From positions 1-7,106 of the forward strand of contig CAMEPN010000088.1 in the NCBI GenBank assembly GCA_945931735.1: 7,106 bases of DNA. The letters run 5' to 3'. The notes under the pieces were generated by a model, which saw only the letters and a program-made list of their open reading frames with translations, was not told the DNA's origin and made no database searches. This DNA comes from an uncultured Clostridia bacterium (GTDB taxonomy: Bacteria; Bacillota; Clostridia; Oscillospirales; Ruminococcaceae). Within the stretch, counting starts at the first letter, position 1. Every line of letters starts with the position of its first letter. Positions 1-7,088 of this stretch are shown piece by piece. A program made the position numbers and the translations under genes.

Positions 1-1104
1 CGCTTCGAGGACACCGCCGAGAATTACCGCAGGCTCGCGGTAAAAGCGGGCAGAATAAACGCGCTGCTCAATCCCGCGATTTTTATTGTCGTCAACATTG
101 CGTACCTGCTTATCGTGTGGCTCGGCGGCTTCTCGGTAGACGCGGGGATAGACGGGCTTACGCAGGGCAAGGTCATCGCGCTCGTCAATTATATGACCCA
201 GATTTCCCTTGCGCTCGTTGTTGTCGCGAACCTTGTCACCATATTCACCAAGGCGGCGGCTTCCGCTTCGAGAATTAACGAGATATTCGACACCAAGCCC
301 TCCGTTGTCGGCGCGGACAAGCCCGCAGAAACCGACCCGAACGCGCCTGCGATAGAGTTTGACCGCGTAAGCTTCTCCTACGCCGGCGGCGAGAAGTCCC
401 TCGAGGACATCTCGTTCACGCTGAACAGGGGCGAAACGCTCGGGATAATCGGCGGCACCGGCTCGGGAAAATCCACCCTCGTGAACCTGCTTTGCCGCTT
501 CTACGACTGCGACAGCGGCACGGTAAAGGTGAACGGCGCAAACGTCCGCGACTTCACCGACAGCCAGCTCCGCAGCACAATAGGGATAGTCCCGCAGAAA
601 ACCGAGCTGCTCAGCGGCACGCTCCGCGAAAACATGACCATGGGCAGAGAGAACATCTCCGACGAACAAATACAGCGCGCCCTTGCGACCGCGCAGGCTA
701 AGGAGTTCACCGACAAGCTCGACGGAGGGCTGGACAGCCGTATTTTACAGGGAGGAAAGAACCTCTCCGGCGGTCAGAAGCAGCGCCTTGCCATTGCCCG
801 TGCGATAGCAGGCTCGCCCGAGATACTGATACTCGACGACAGCTCCAGCGCGCTCGACTACGCCACCGACGCGAAGCTCCGCGCCGCGATAAAGGAGCTT
901 GACGGAATGACCACCGTGATAGTGTCCCAGCGCGCAAATTCAATACGCCGCGCCGACAAGATAATCGTCCTCGACGACGGGAAGGCGGTCGGGATAGGCA
1001 CCCACGCCGAGCTGCTGAAAAGCTGCCCCGTATACCATGAGATATGCCTTACGCAGTACACCGAACAGGAGCTGCTCGAACAGGAAACGGAGGGTCTTGC
1101 ATGA
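1..1104 (+). CDS. ABC exporter half-transporter, degenerate-site subunit (5' partial)
   Basis: The frame is open from base 1, so the start and most of the membrane domain lie outside the window; 367 residues are visible. It is the C-terminal part of a type IV (ABCB-like) exporter subunit. Two membrane segments remain, near visible residues 24-42 and 57-85. The nucleotide-binding domain follows: Walker A GGTGSGKST at 151-159, Q-loop Gln 199, an intact signature LSGGQ at 255-259, and Walker B ILILD at 275-279. The residue after Walker B, normally the catalytic Glu, is Asp (280, bases 838-840), and the switch His is Gln (310, bases 928-930). These replacements are known from the non-catalytic subunit of heterodimeric exporters (BmrC, LmrC, TM287). 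The gene overlaps the next exporter gene by 4 bases (ATGA), so the two products very likely pair in the cytoplasmic membrane. Family assignment is secure. Substrate is unknown; a drug or lipid is possible. Confidence 0.93.
   Translation, partial: RFEDTAENYRRLAVKAGRINALLNPAIFIVVNIAYLLIVWLGGFSVDAGIDGLTQGKVIALVNYMTQISLALVVVANLVTIFTKAAASASRINEIFDTKPSVVGADKPAETDPNAPAIEFDRVSFSYAGGEKSLEDISFTLNRGETLGIIGGTGSGKSTLVNLLCRFYDCDSGTVKVNGANVRDFTDSQLRSTIGIVPQKTELLSGTLRENMTMGRENISDEQIQRALATAQAKEFTDKLDGGLDSRILQGGKNLSGGQKQRLAIARAIAGSPEILILDDSSSALDYATDAKLRAAIKELDGMTTVIVSQRANSIRRADKIIVLDDGKAVGIGTHAELLKSCPVYHEICLTQYTEQELLEQETEGLA
1089..1094 (+). promoter_or_regulatory. Ribosome binding site for the second exporter gene
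   Basis: GGAGGG lies 6 bases before ATG 1101, inside the end of the upstream gene. It decides the start against the longer open frame beginning at 1044. It also suggests that translation of the two exporter subunits is coupled, which suits products made in equal amounts. Confidence 0.85.
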
Positions 1105-2852
1105 AAAACAAAACGAACAAAAAAGGCTCGCTCCTCCGTATTCTCCGCTATGTAAAGCCGCAGATGGGGCTTGTTGTGCTTTCGATAATCTGCGCGGCGG
1201 GAAGCGTGCTGCTGTCGCTTTATACCACCGTGCTCATAGGCAGGGCGGTCGACTGTATCTCGGGCGACGGCGTTGATTTTAGGGCAATGTACCCCATACT
1301 CATAACTATCGCGCTGATGATACCCGCAGTCGCGCTGTTACAATGGCTGATGTATTTCGCGACCAACAAAATAACCCACACCACCGTAAAATCCCTCCGC
1401 ACCGACGCGTTCGCCCATCTGCAAAAGCTCCCGCTGTCCTATATCGACGTCAACGCCCACGGCGACATTATCAGCCGCGTAGTAAACGACGTCGACGCGG
1501 TGTCCGACGGCCTTTTGCAGGGCTTCCAGCAGTTCTTTACGGGAATTGTCACCATAATAGGAACGCTCTGCTTCATGTTCTCGCTCAACTGGCAGATAAC
1601 CCTTGTCGTCGTCTGCATAACGCCGCTTTCGTTTGCCGTTGCCGCCGTGATATCCAAGCTCTGCTTCAATAAATTCAGGGAGCAGTCCAAAATCAAGGGC
1701 GAGCTTACCGGCTACATCGACGAGCATATCGGCGGTCAGCGCCTTGTAAAAGCGTTCGGCTACGAAAGGAAAGCCGAGGAGGAGTTCGGCGAGATAAACG
1801 AGCGGCTCAACGTCTGCGGCAGACGCGCGCAGTTCTACTCCGCCCTCACCAACCCCAGCACCCGCTTCGTAAACTCCCTCGTTTACGCGGGAGTAGGCGT
1901 TTTCGGAGCGCTAAGCGCCGCAAAAGCAGCGGCGGGCGGTTTCACCGTCGGCGACCTCTCCTGCTTTTTGCAGTACGCTAACCAGTACACCAAGCCGTTC
2001 AACGAAATTTCGGGAGTAATTACCGAGCTTCAGAACGCGCTTGCTTCCGCGTCGAGAATTTTCGCGATGATAGATGAGCAGCCCGAGTCCTCCGACGAAA
2101 ACGCAAAGGTGCTCAAGCGCTGTGACGGCAGGGTCGAGCTGGACAACGTAAGCTTCTCCTACGTCCCCGAAAAGCCGCTTATCGAAAACCTCGACCTCTC
2201 CGTAAAGAGCGGTCAGCATATCGCGATAGTCGGCCCGACGGGCTGCGGAAAAACCACGCTCATAAACCTGCTCATGCGATTCTACGACGTTGTCGGGGGT
2301 GAAATTCGCGTGAGCGGCGAGCCGATAAACTCCCTTACACGAAACAGCCTGCGCTCCAATTTCGGCATTGTTTTGCAGGAAACATGGGTGTTTAAGGGGA
2401 CAGTCCGCGAGAACATCTCCTACGGAAAGCCCGACGCAACGCTCGACGAGGTTATCGAAGCTGCAAAGGCTGCTCACGCCCACAGCTTCATAAAGCGCCT
2501 GCCGCAGGGCTATGACACAGTTATAACCAACGACGGCGACCTCTCGCAGGGACAGCGCCAGCTCCTCAGCATCGCGCGCGTCATGCTCTCGCTCCCGCCG
2601 ATGCTTATCCTCGACGAGGCGACCTCCTCGATAGATACCCGAACGGAAATGCGCATTCAGAGCGCGTTCGACCGCATGATGAAAGGCAGGACGAGCTTCG
2701 TCGTCGCGCACAGGCTTTCAACGATACGCGAGGCGGACTGCATTCTCGTAATGAAATCCGGTCACATTGTCGAGCAGGGCACTCACGACGAGCTGATGAA
2801 AAACAACGGCTTCTACGCCGAGCTTATCAACAGCCGTCAGTCGAGCGTCTGA
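1101..2852 (+). CDS. ABC exporter half-transporter, catalytic-site subunit
   Basis: This is a full-length half-transporter of 583 residues, the usual size, with an N-terminal membrane domain fused to an ATPase domain. Hydrophobic segments lie near residues 22-47, 64-86, 143-163, 165-187 and 254-276, with a sixth less clear near 282-310. The ATPase domain has Walker A GPTGCGKTT (378-386), Q-loop Gln 426, Walker B LILDE (502-506) with the catalytic Glu 506, and switch His 537. The signature is LSQGQ (481-485) instead of LSGGQ. In a heterodimer this signature faces the partner's Walker A/B, so the altered signature falls at the same site as the partner's Asp and Gln replacements, leaving one competent and one degenerate site. 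I chose ATG 1101 over a possible in-frame start at 1044 because 1101 follows GGAGGG with 6-base spacing and overlaps the previous stop as ATGA. It probably exports a hydrophobic compound using ATP; the substrate is not inferable. Confidence 0.95.
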   Translation: MKNKTNKKGSLLRILRYVKPQMGLVVLSIICAAGSVLLSLYTTVLIGRAVDCISGDGVDFRAMYPILITIALMIPAVALLQWLMYFATNKITHTTVKSLRTDAFAHLQKLPLSYIDVNAHGDIISRVVNDVDAVSDGLLQGFQQFFTGIVTIIGTLCFMFSLNWQITLVVVCITPLSFAVAAVISKLCFNKFREQSKIKGELTGYIDEHIGGQRLVKAFGYERKAEEEFGEINERLNVCGRRAQFYSALTNPSTRFVNSLVYAGVGVFGALSAAKAAAGGFTVGDLSCFLQYANQYTKPFNEISGVITELQNALASASRIFAMIDEQPESSDENAKVLKRCDGRVELDNVSFSYVPEKPLIENLDLSVKSGQHIAIVGPTGCGKTTLINLLMRFYDVVGGEIRVSGEPINSLTRNSLRSNFGIVLQETWVFKGTVRENISYGKPDATLDEVIEAAKAAHAHSFIKRLPQGYDTVITNDGDLSQGQRQLLSIARVMLSLPPMLILDEATSSIDTRTEMRIQSAFDRMMKGRTSFVVAHRLSTIREADCILVMKSGHIVEQGTHDELMKNNGFYAELINSRQSSV

Positions 2853-2884
2853 AAGAAAAAAATTCCCAAATTGCAGAAAAGCCC

Positions 2885-2913
2885 TTGACAAGCGGGGAAA
2901 AATGTGCTAATAT
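2885..2913 (+). promoter_or_regulatory. Sigma-A type promoter of the trp operon
   Basis: A perfect -35 box TTGACA (2885-2890) is followed by a 17-base spacer and a -10 box TAATAT (2908-2913, 4 of 6 matches to TATAAT). A TG at 2905-2906 makes it an extended -10, which could compensate for the imperfect hexamer. Transcription would begin near 2919-2921, about 33 bases before T-box Stem I. The promoter lies just 32 bases after the exporter stop codon. No operator-like inverted repeat is evident beside it, so control appears to rest on the leader RNA. Confidence 0.82.
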
Positions 2914-3026
2914 GTATGTAACAAATTGAATATGCCCTTTTAAACCATTGAAGTGGAGATAAAAATGTTTGTGCACCCACAGAGAGCGGTCGTTGCTGAG
3001 AGTACCGCGGAACGCAGTTCATTAAA

Positions 3027-3029
3027 TGG
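3027..3029 (+). promoter_or_regulatory. T-box specifier codon UGG (tryptophan)
   Basis: The triplet TGG lies on the 3' side of the Stem I internal loop, between the CAT arm (3020-3022) and the basal CCAC arm (3031-3034), where T-box specifiers sit. It would pair with the CCA anticodon of tRNA-Trp. A one-base shift would read GGC (Gly), but the bulge base C3147 and the downstream trp genes support Trp. The base after the specifier is C, whereas a purine is more usual. Confidence 0.85.
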
Positions 3030-3137
3030 CCCACCGAGGGCGCGGTCAAAGGCTTTGTCCGAGTATTCCGCGACGTGCAGCGAGCGTTAATTGCAGGGAT
3101 ATGTTAGTATCCGACGAGAGCGCGGCTATGCCGCGAA

Positions 3138-3179
3138 TTAAGGTGGCACCACGGTGTAGAATTTATACTCCGTCCTTAA
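3138..3179 (+). promoter_or_regulatory. T-box antiterminator with tRNA 3'-end binding bulge
   Basis: The element AAGGTGGCACCACG (3140-3153) matches the T-box consensus AGGGTGGNACCGCG. TTAAGG (3138-3143) pairs with CCTTAA (3174-3179), and ACGG (3151-3154) pairs with CCGT (3170-3173), leaving the classical 7-nt bulge TGGCACC (3144-3150). The bulge TGGC would pair with a tRNA ending in GCCA; G at the discriminator position is known for bacterial tRNA-Trp. The 3' arm (3170-3179) is also the 5' arm of the terminator, so only one of the two structures can form. Confidence 0.94.
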
Positions 3180-3221
3180 CAGAACAGAAATGTTCTGAAT
3201 AAGGGCGGATTTTTTGTTTTT
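3170..3221 (+). terminator. Intrinsic terminator of the trp T-box
   Basis: The outer stem CCGTCCTTA (3170-3178) pairs with TAAGGGCGG (3200-3208), nine pairs including one G-T wobble. A small internal loop separates it from an inner stem AGAACA (3181-3186) with TGTTCT (3191-3196), closed by a GAAA tetraloop. A T-tract follows (3210-3221, interrupted by one G). It is the default structure when the antiterminator is not stabilised by uncharged tRNA. It would also stop readthrough arriving from the exporter genes. Confidence 0.95.
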
Positions 3222-3232
3222 AGGACAAACCG

Positions 3233-3239
3233 AAAGGAG
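3233..3239 (+). promoter_or_regulatory. Ribosome binding site of trpE
   Basis: AAAGGAG lies 7 bases before ATG 3247. It decides the start: the longer open frame begins at a TTG at 3214, inside the terminator T-tract, with no ribosome binding site in front of it. Confidence 0.9.
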
Positions 3240-3246
3240 AAAAACA

Positions 3247-4719
3247 ATGCTCAGACCAACCATCGAAGAAGCAAAGGCGCTGACGGGATACAGCCTTATC
3301 CCCGTCTGCCGCGAGATACTGTCAGACATAAAGACCCCTATCGAGGTGCTCAGGATACTCAAAAACGTAAGCAGACACTGCTATATCCTCGAAAGCGTCG
3401 AAAATCAGGAGAAATGGGGCAGATACACATTCCTCGGCTATAACCCCGAGCTTGAGATAACCTGCCTTGACGGGACAATGACGATAAAAAACGTCGCTAC
3501 GGGCGAAACGGAAACCCGCGAAACCGCCCACCCCGCCGAATATATCCGCGAGCTGATGAGCCGCTACCGCTCGCCCAAACTTGAGGGCTTCCCGAGCTTT
3601 ACGGGCGGACTGGTCGGCTATTTCAGCTACGACTACATCAAATACAGCGAGCCGTGCCTTAAGCTCGACGCAAAGGACGAGGAGCATTTCAAGGACGTCG
3701 ACCTCATGCTTTTCAAGCAGGTCATTGCGTTCGATAATATCCATCAGAAGATCGTCCTCGTCACCAACATTAACGCCGACAATATCGACGAGGAATATCC
3801 CAAAGCGGAAAAGCAGCTTGCCGAAATGGCGGAGCTTATCCGCCGAGGAACTCCCGCCGAGGAGAAAAAAGCCCGCCTTAAAAGCGATTTCAGACCGCTG
3901 TTCAACAAGGAGCAGTATTGCAGCATGGTCGAAAAAGCCAAGCATTACATCTACGAGGGCGATATCTTCCAAGTCGTGCTCTCAAACCGCCTCGACGCGG
4001 ATTTCGAGGGCAGCCTGCTCGACGCGTACCGCGTATTGAGAGCGACTAACCCGTCGCCGTATATGTTCTTCTTCTCGAGCGACGACATGGAGGTCGCGGG
4101 CGCTTCCCCCGAAACGCTCGTTAAGCTCGAAAACGGCGTGCTCCACACCTTCCCTCTCGCGGGAACAAGACCGCGCGGCGCGACAGACGAGCTGGACAAG
4201 GCGCTCGAGCGGGAGCTTCTCGCCGACGAAAAGGAGCTTTCCGAGCACAATATGCTGGTCGACCTCGGGCGGAACGACCTCGGAAAAATATCGAAGTTTG
4301 GCTCGGTAGAGGTCGAGAAATATATGTCGATCGAGCGCTATTCCCACGTCATGCATATCGGCTCGACGGTGCGCGGCGAGATACTTGACAACAAGAACGC
4401 ACTAGACGCGGTGGACGCCGTTCTCCCCGCAGGCACGCTCTCGGGCGCGCCGAAAATAAGAGCCTGCGAGATAATAAACGAGCTTGAAAACAACAAGCGC
4501 GGAATTTACGGCGGCGCAATAGGATACATTGATTTCAGGGGCAACCTCGACACCTGCATAGCGATACGCCTTGCGTTCAAGAAGAACGGCAGGATCTTCG
4601 TCCGCTCCGGCGCGGGAATAGTCGCGGACAGCGTTCCCGAGAACGAATACAACGAATGCATAAACAAAGCAAAGGCGGTCGTCAACGCGCTGACGATCTC
4701 ACAGGAGGACGAATTATGA
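3247..4719 (+). CDS. trpE: Anthranilate synthase component I
   Basis: TrpE (490 residues, typical length) converts chorismate to anthranilate, the first committed step of tryptophan synthesis, using ammonia supplied by TrpG in the cytoplasm. The chorismate-binding domain fills the C-terminal half. Visible motifs are GDIFQVVLSNR (238-248), the AGASPE region (284-289), FPLAGTRPRG (302-311), LVDLGRNDLGKI (337-348), LPAGTLSGAPK (393-403), GAIGYIDFRGN (423-433) and RSGAGIVADS (453-462). The N-terminal segment carries ILES (47-50), and NPSPYM lies at 268-273; both correspond to the tryptophan feedback site known in enteric TrpE, so the enzyme is probably inhibited by tryptophan. The GTRPRG form and the trp context favour TrpE over the related PabB. 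It is the first gene after the T-box leader, and its stop overlaps the trpG start (ATGA), suggesting coupled translation of the two subunits. No defects are seen. Confidence 0.97.
   Translation: MLRPTIEEAKALTGYSLIPVCREILSDIKTPIEVLRILKNVSRHCYILESVENQEKWGRYTFLGYNPELEITCLDGTMTIKNVATGETETRETAHPAEYIRELMSRYRSPKLEGFPSFTGGLVGYFSYDYIKYSEPCLKLDAKDEEHFKDVDLMLFKQVIAFDNIHQKIVLVTNINADNIDEEYPKAEKQLAEMAELIRRGTPAEEKKARLKSDFRPLFNKEQYCSMVEKAKHYIYEGDIFQVVLSNRLDADFEGSLLDAYRVLRATNPSPYMFFFSSDDMEVAGASPETLVKLENGVLHTFPLAGTRPRGATDELDKALERELLADEKELSEHNMLVDLGRNDLGKISKFGSVEVEKYMSIERYSHVMHIGSTVRGEILDNKNALDAVDAVLPAGTLSGAPKIRACEIINELENNKRGIYGGAIGYIDFRGNLDTCIAIRLAFKKNGRIFVRSGAGIVADSVPENEYNECINKAKAVVNALTISQEDEL
4703..4708 (+). 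promoter_or_regulatory. Ribosome binding site of trpG
   Basis: AGGAGG (4703-4708) is a perfect Shine-Dalgarno core 7 bases before ATG 4716, inside the end of trpE. It decides the start against the longer frame open from 4656, whose extra N-terminal residues do not match the family. A strong site here suits near-equal synthesis of the two anthranilate synthase subunits. Confidence 0.9.
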
Positions 4720-5288
4720 TACTTCTGATAGACAACTACGACAGCTTTTCCTACAACCTTTTTCAGCTTATCGGCGGCATTGACCCCGATATAAAGGTTA
4801 TAAGAAACGACGAAATGACCGTCGATGAAATACTCGCTCTCTCCCCCTCGCATATAATCGTAAGCCCCGGCCCCGGCAGACCTGCCGACGCGGGCGTGTG
4901 CGAGGACGTGATAAAGGCTGCCGCGGGAAAGATACCCGTCCTCGGCGTTTGTCTGGGGCATCAGGCGATATGCGAAGCGTTCGGCGCAGAAGTCACCTAT
5001 GCAAAGCGGCTCATGCACGGAAAGAAATCCGTAACCAAGCTTGACACATTGTCGGCGCTGTTTAAGGGCATGGACGACACCTGCGAGGTCGCGCGTTATC
5101 ATTCCCTCGCCGCGAGCGAGAAGGATTTCCCCGAATGCCTTAAAATAACGGCGCGGACGGACGACGGCGAAATAATGGCGGTCGAGCACAGGGACTATCC
5201 GATTTACGGGGTACAGTTCCACCCCGAAAGCATACTCACACAGCACGGCAGGCAGATTGCCGAGAATTTCCTTAAGACGAAGGCATAA
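4716..5288 (+). CDS. trpG: Anthranilate synthase component II (glutamine amidotransferase)
   Basis: TrpG (190 residues, normal for a stand-alone subunit) hydrolyses glutamine and passes ammonia to TrpE. It is a class I glutamine amidotransferase. The N-terminus [15 protein letters not shown] is the usual TrpG/PabA opening. The oxyanion region SPGPGRP is at 50-56. The nucleophile Cys 79 sits in GVCLGHQ (77-83), and QFHPES (167-172) supplies His 169 and Glu 171 of the triad. MHGK (100-103), a typical TrpG/PabA motif, is also present. The gene is not fused to trpE or trpD, unlike in some bacteria. Such subunits can also serve PabB in folate synthesis. No pabB lies in the window, so a double role is possible but not shown. 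The start overlaps the trpE stop by 4 bases, and trpD begins 4 bases after its stop. Confidence 0.97.
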   Translation: MILLIDNYDSFSYNLFQLIGGIDPDIKVIRNDEMTVDEILALSPSHIIVSPGPGRPADAGVCEDVIKAAAGKIPVLGVCLGHQAICEAFGAEVTYAKRLMHGKKSVTKLDTLSALFKGMDDTCEVARYHSLAASEKDFPECLKITARTDDGEIMAVEHRDYPIYGVQFHPESILTQHGRQIAENFLKTKA

Positions 5289-5292
5289 CAGC

Positions 5293-6306
5293 ATGATCAA
5301 GGGAGCGATAACCATAATAACAAACGGCTCCGACCTCTCCTATGACGAGGCTGCGGAAGTCACCCGCGAAATAATGACCGGCGCGACAACCCCCGCGCAG
5401 ACCGCCGCATACCTCACCGCCCTGCATATCAAGGGAGAAACTGTCGACGAAATAACCGCCAGCGCTTATGTAATGCGCGACTGCGCCGAGAGAGTAAGCT
5501 ATAACGAAAGCGTGACCGAGATTGTCGGCACAGGCGGCGACGGCGCGCAGTCGATAAATGTTTCCACTGCTTCGGGAATAATCTGCGCGGCAGGCGGCGT
5601 TAAAATCGCCAAGCACGGAAACCGCGCTGCTTCCTCGAAATGCGGCACGGCGGACTGTCTCGAAGCGCTCGGAGTGAACATCTCCGTAAGCCCCGAGGGC
5701 TGTGCAAGGCTGCTCGACGAGGTAGGAATATGCTTCATGTTCGCGCAGAGATATCACAGCGCGATGAAATACGTCGGTCCCGTAAGAAAGGAGATCGGAA
5801 TACCCACTGTGTTCAACCTCCTCGGGCCGCTCACTAACCCCGCCCATGCGGACGTACAGCTCCTCGGCGTGTATAAGGAGGAGCTTGCGGAGCCGATGCT
5901 GCGCGTGCTCGTAAAGCTCGGCGTAAAGCGCGGAATGGCGGTTTACGGGCAGGACGGACTGGACGAAATATCCGTCGGCGCGCCTACCTCCGTCGTTGAA
6001 TATGCCGACGGAGAATTTAAGAAGTACACCATAACGCCCGAGCAATTCGGAATGGAGCGCTTCGACAAATCCGAGCTTAAGGGCGGCGACCCCGCTGTGA
6101 ACGCAAGGCTCGCGCGGGAAATACTCGGCGGCGCAAAGGGCGCGGGCAGAAATGCGGTGCTCCTTAACGCGGGCGCGGCGCTTCATCTGAGCCTCGGCAT
6201 ATCCATGGAGGAGGGCGTAAAGCGCGCGGCGGAGCTTATCGACAGCGGCGCGGCGCTGAACACCCTTGAGAGATACATAAAGCTGTCCAACGAGGTGGAT
6301 AAATGA
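5293..6306 (+). CDS. trpD: Anthranilate phosphoribosyltransferase
   Basis: TrpD (337 residues, usual length) transfers phosphoribose from PRPP to anthranilate, giving N-(5'-phosphoribosyl)anthranilate, the second pathway step. The N-terminal helical domain begins [20 protein letters not shown], close to the family pattern. The PRPP-binding motif GTGGDG is at 79-84, followed by NVST (89-92), the anthranilate/PRPP loop [15 protein letters not shown] (107-121), the GPLTNPA motif (178-184) and DGLDE (221-225), whose acidic residues bind metal in known structures. I chose ATG 5293 because a longer frame open from 5257 would overlap trpG and its extra residues are unlike the family. The ribosome binding site is weaker (GAAGG, 5279-5283, 9-base spacing), so translation may depend on ribosomes finishing trpG 4 bases upstream. 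The stop overlaps the trpC start (ATGA). No anomaly is seen. Confidence 0.97.
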   Translation: MIKGAITIITNGSDLSYDEAAEVTREIMTGATTPAQTAAYLTALHIKGETVDEITASAYVMRDCAERVSYNESVTEIVGTGGDGAQSINVSTASGIICAAGGVKIAKHGNRAASSKCGTADCLEALGVNISVSPEGCARLLDEVGICFMFAQRYHSAMKYVGPVRKEIGIPTVFNLLGPLTNPAHADVQLLGVYKEELAEPMLRVLVKLGVKRGMAVYGQDGLDEISVGAPTSVVEYADGEFKKYTITPEQFGMERFDKSELKGGDPAVNARLAREILGGAKGAGRNAVLLNAGAALHLSLGISMEEGVKRAAELIDSGAALNTLERYIKLSNEVDK

Positions 6307-7088
6307 TCCTTGACGAAATAGCCGAAAAAACAAAGCAGCGCATTAAGGAACAGGAAGCCGAGGTCACGCTTTCGGAAATGAAAGCGGCTGCGGAGCGCAT
6401 GGACAGCAATACGGGCTTTCCGTTCAAAAAGGCGCTTTCTGGCAGTGAGCTGAGCTTCATCTGCGAGGCAAAAAAGGCGTCCCCGTCAAAGGGCGTTATC
6501 GCTGAGGATTTTCCCTATCTCGCTATCGCGAAGGATTACGAAGCGGCGGGCGCGGCGGCGATATCCTGCCTTACCGAGCCGTACTGGTTCAAGGGGAGCA
6601 ATAATTACCTCCGCGAAATTTCGGCGGCGGTAAATATCCCCGTACTCCGCAAGGACTTCACCGTAAGCGAGTACATGATATACGAAGCGAAAACGCTCGG
6701 CGCGGCGGCGGTGCTGCTCATCTGCGCGATACTCACCCCCGCGCAGCTTAAGGAATACCTTGAGATAGCGCACTCGCTCGGGCTTTCGGCGCTGGTAGAA
6801 GCGCACGACGAGGACGAGGTAAGAATGGCGCTGGACAGCGGCGCGGAGATAATCGGCGTAAATAACCGCGACCTGCGGACATTCACCGTCGACATCAACA
6901 ACTCCCCGCGGCTCAGAAAGCTCGTCCCGCCCGAAAAAATATTCGTATCCGAAAGCGGCATAAAGACTCCCGAGGATATCGAAAACCTGCGCTGCGGCGG
7001 CGTGAACGCCGTCCTTATCGGAGAAACATTAATGTGGGAGCAGGACAAGAAAGCCGCTCTCGACAGGCTGAGAGGTCATGCACTGTGA
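6303..7088 (+). CDS. trpC: Indole-3-glycerol phosphate synthase
   Basis: TrpC (261 residues, a normal single-domain length) closes the indole ring: it decarboxylates and cyclises CdRP to indole-3-glycerol phosphate. It is a (beta/alpha)8 barrel. The family motif [10 protein letters not shown] (55-64) carries Glu 55 and Lys 57; LRKDF (115-119) carries the catalytic Lys 117; LVEAH (164-168) carries Glu 166; GVNNRDL (185-191) carries Asn 187; VSESGI (215-220) and the terminal phosphate-loop LIGE (238-241) complete the active site. It is not fused to TrpF, unlike the E. coli enzyme. The start ATG overlaps the trpD stop as ATGA and is preceded by GAGGTG (6292-6297). Its own stop overlaps a GTG that begins trpF. 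No defects are seen. Confidence 0.97.
   Translation: MILDEIAEKTKQRIKEQEAEVTLSEMKAAAERMDSNTGFPFKKALSGSELSFICEAKKASPSKGVIAEDFPYLAIAKDYEAAGAAAISCLTEPYWFKGSNNYLREISAAVNIPVLRKDFTVSEYMIYEAKTLGAAAVLLICAILTPAQLKEYLEIAHSLGLSALVEAHDEDEVRMALDSGAEIIGVNNRDLRTFTVDINNSPRLRKLVPPEKIFVSESGIKTPEDIENLRCGGVNAVLIGETLMWEQDKKAALDRLRGHAL

Larger units (their letters stand above)
2920..3221 (+). promoter_or_regulatory. T-box riboswitch, tRNA-Trp responsive, in front of trpE
   Basis: The leader RNA binds tRNA-Trp and controls transcription into trpE. Stem I spans about 2953-3034: basal helix GTGG (2953-2956) with CCAC (3031-3034), a specifier loop with TGG at 3027-3029, a helix ATG (2965-2967) with CAT (3020-3022), and a distal helix GCGGT (2986-2990) with ACCGC (3004-3008). 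AGAGAG (2981-2986) sits where the conserved AG-bulge is expected. A Stem II-like region follows, with CGCGG (3041-3045) pairing CCGCG (3068-3072) around an inner CAAAG/CTTTG. Stem III is CGCGGC (3121-3126) with GCCGCG (3130-3135). The T-box element is at 3140-3153, next to a competing terminator. By the known mechanism, uncharged tRNA stabilises the antiterminator and transcription proceeds; charged tRNA permits termination. The Stem IIA/B pseudoknot is expected around 3073-3096 but I could not resolve it. Confidence 0.95.

Noticed and set aside
2863..2899. TTCCC (2863-2867) and GGGAA (2895-2899) as a terminator hairpin for the exporter genes.
   Set aside because: Five pairs with a 27-base loop and no T-tract. 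It also overlaps the trp -35 box. It is too weak to call.
3027..3030. GGC (Gly) as the specifier instead of TGG.
   Set aside because: The bulge base C3147 suits a G discriminator (tRNA-Trp), and the genes downstream are all for tryptophan synthesis.
2965..3090. A 41-codon open frame from ATG 2965 with GGAG 6 bases upstream, in the trp leader; a possible leader peptide.
   Set aside because: It overlies T-box Stem I and Stem II, whose structure explains the sequence. It has no Trp codons, because the TGG specifier is out of its frame, so it is not an attenuator peptide of the E. coli type. Chance remains the simplest explanation.
3214..3246. Longer trpE start at TTG 3214.
   Set aside because: It lies in the terminator T-tract with no ribosome site; ATG 3247 has AAAGGAG at 7-base spacing.
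5272..6333. Long minus-strand open frame (353 codons) opposite trpD, and others opposite trpE and the exporter genes.
   Set aside because: They are shadows of strongly conserved + strand genes in GC-rich DNA. Their predicted proteins show no recognisable motif, and no start signals or operon context support them.
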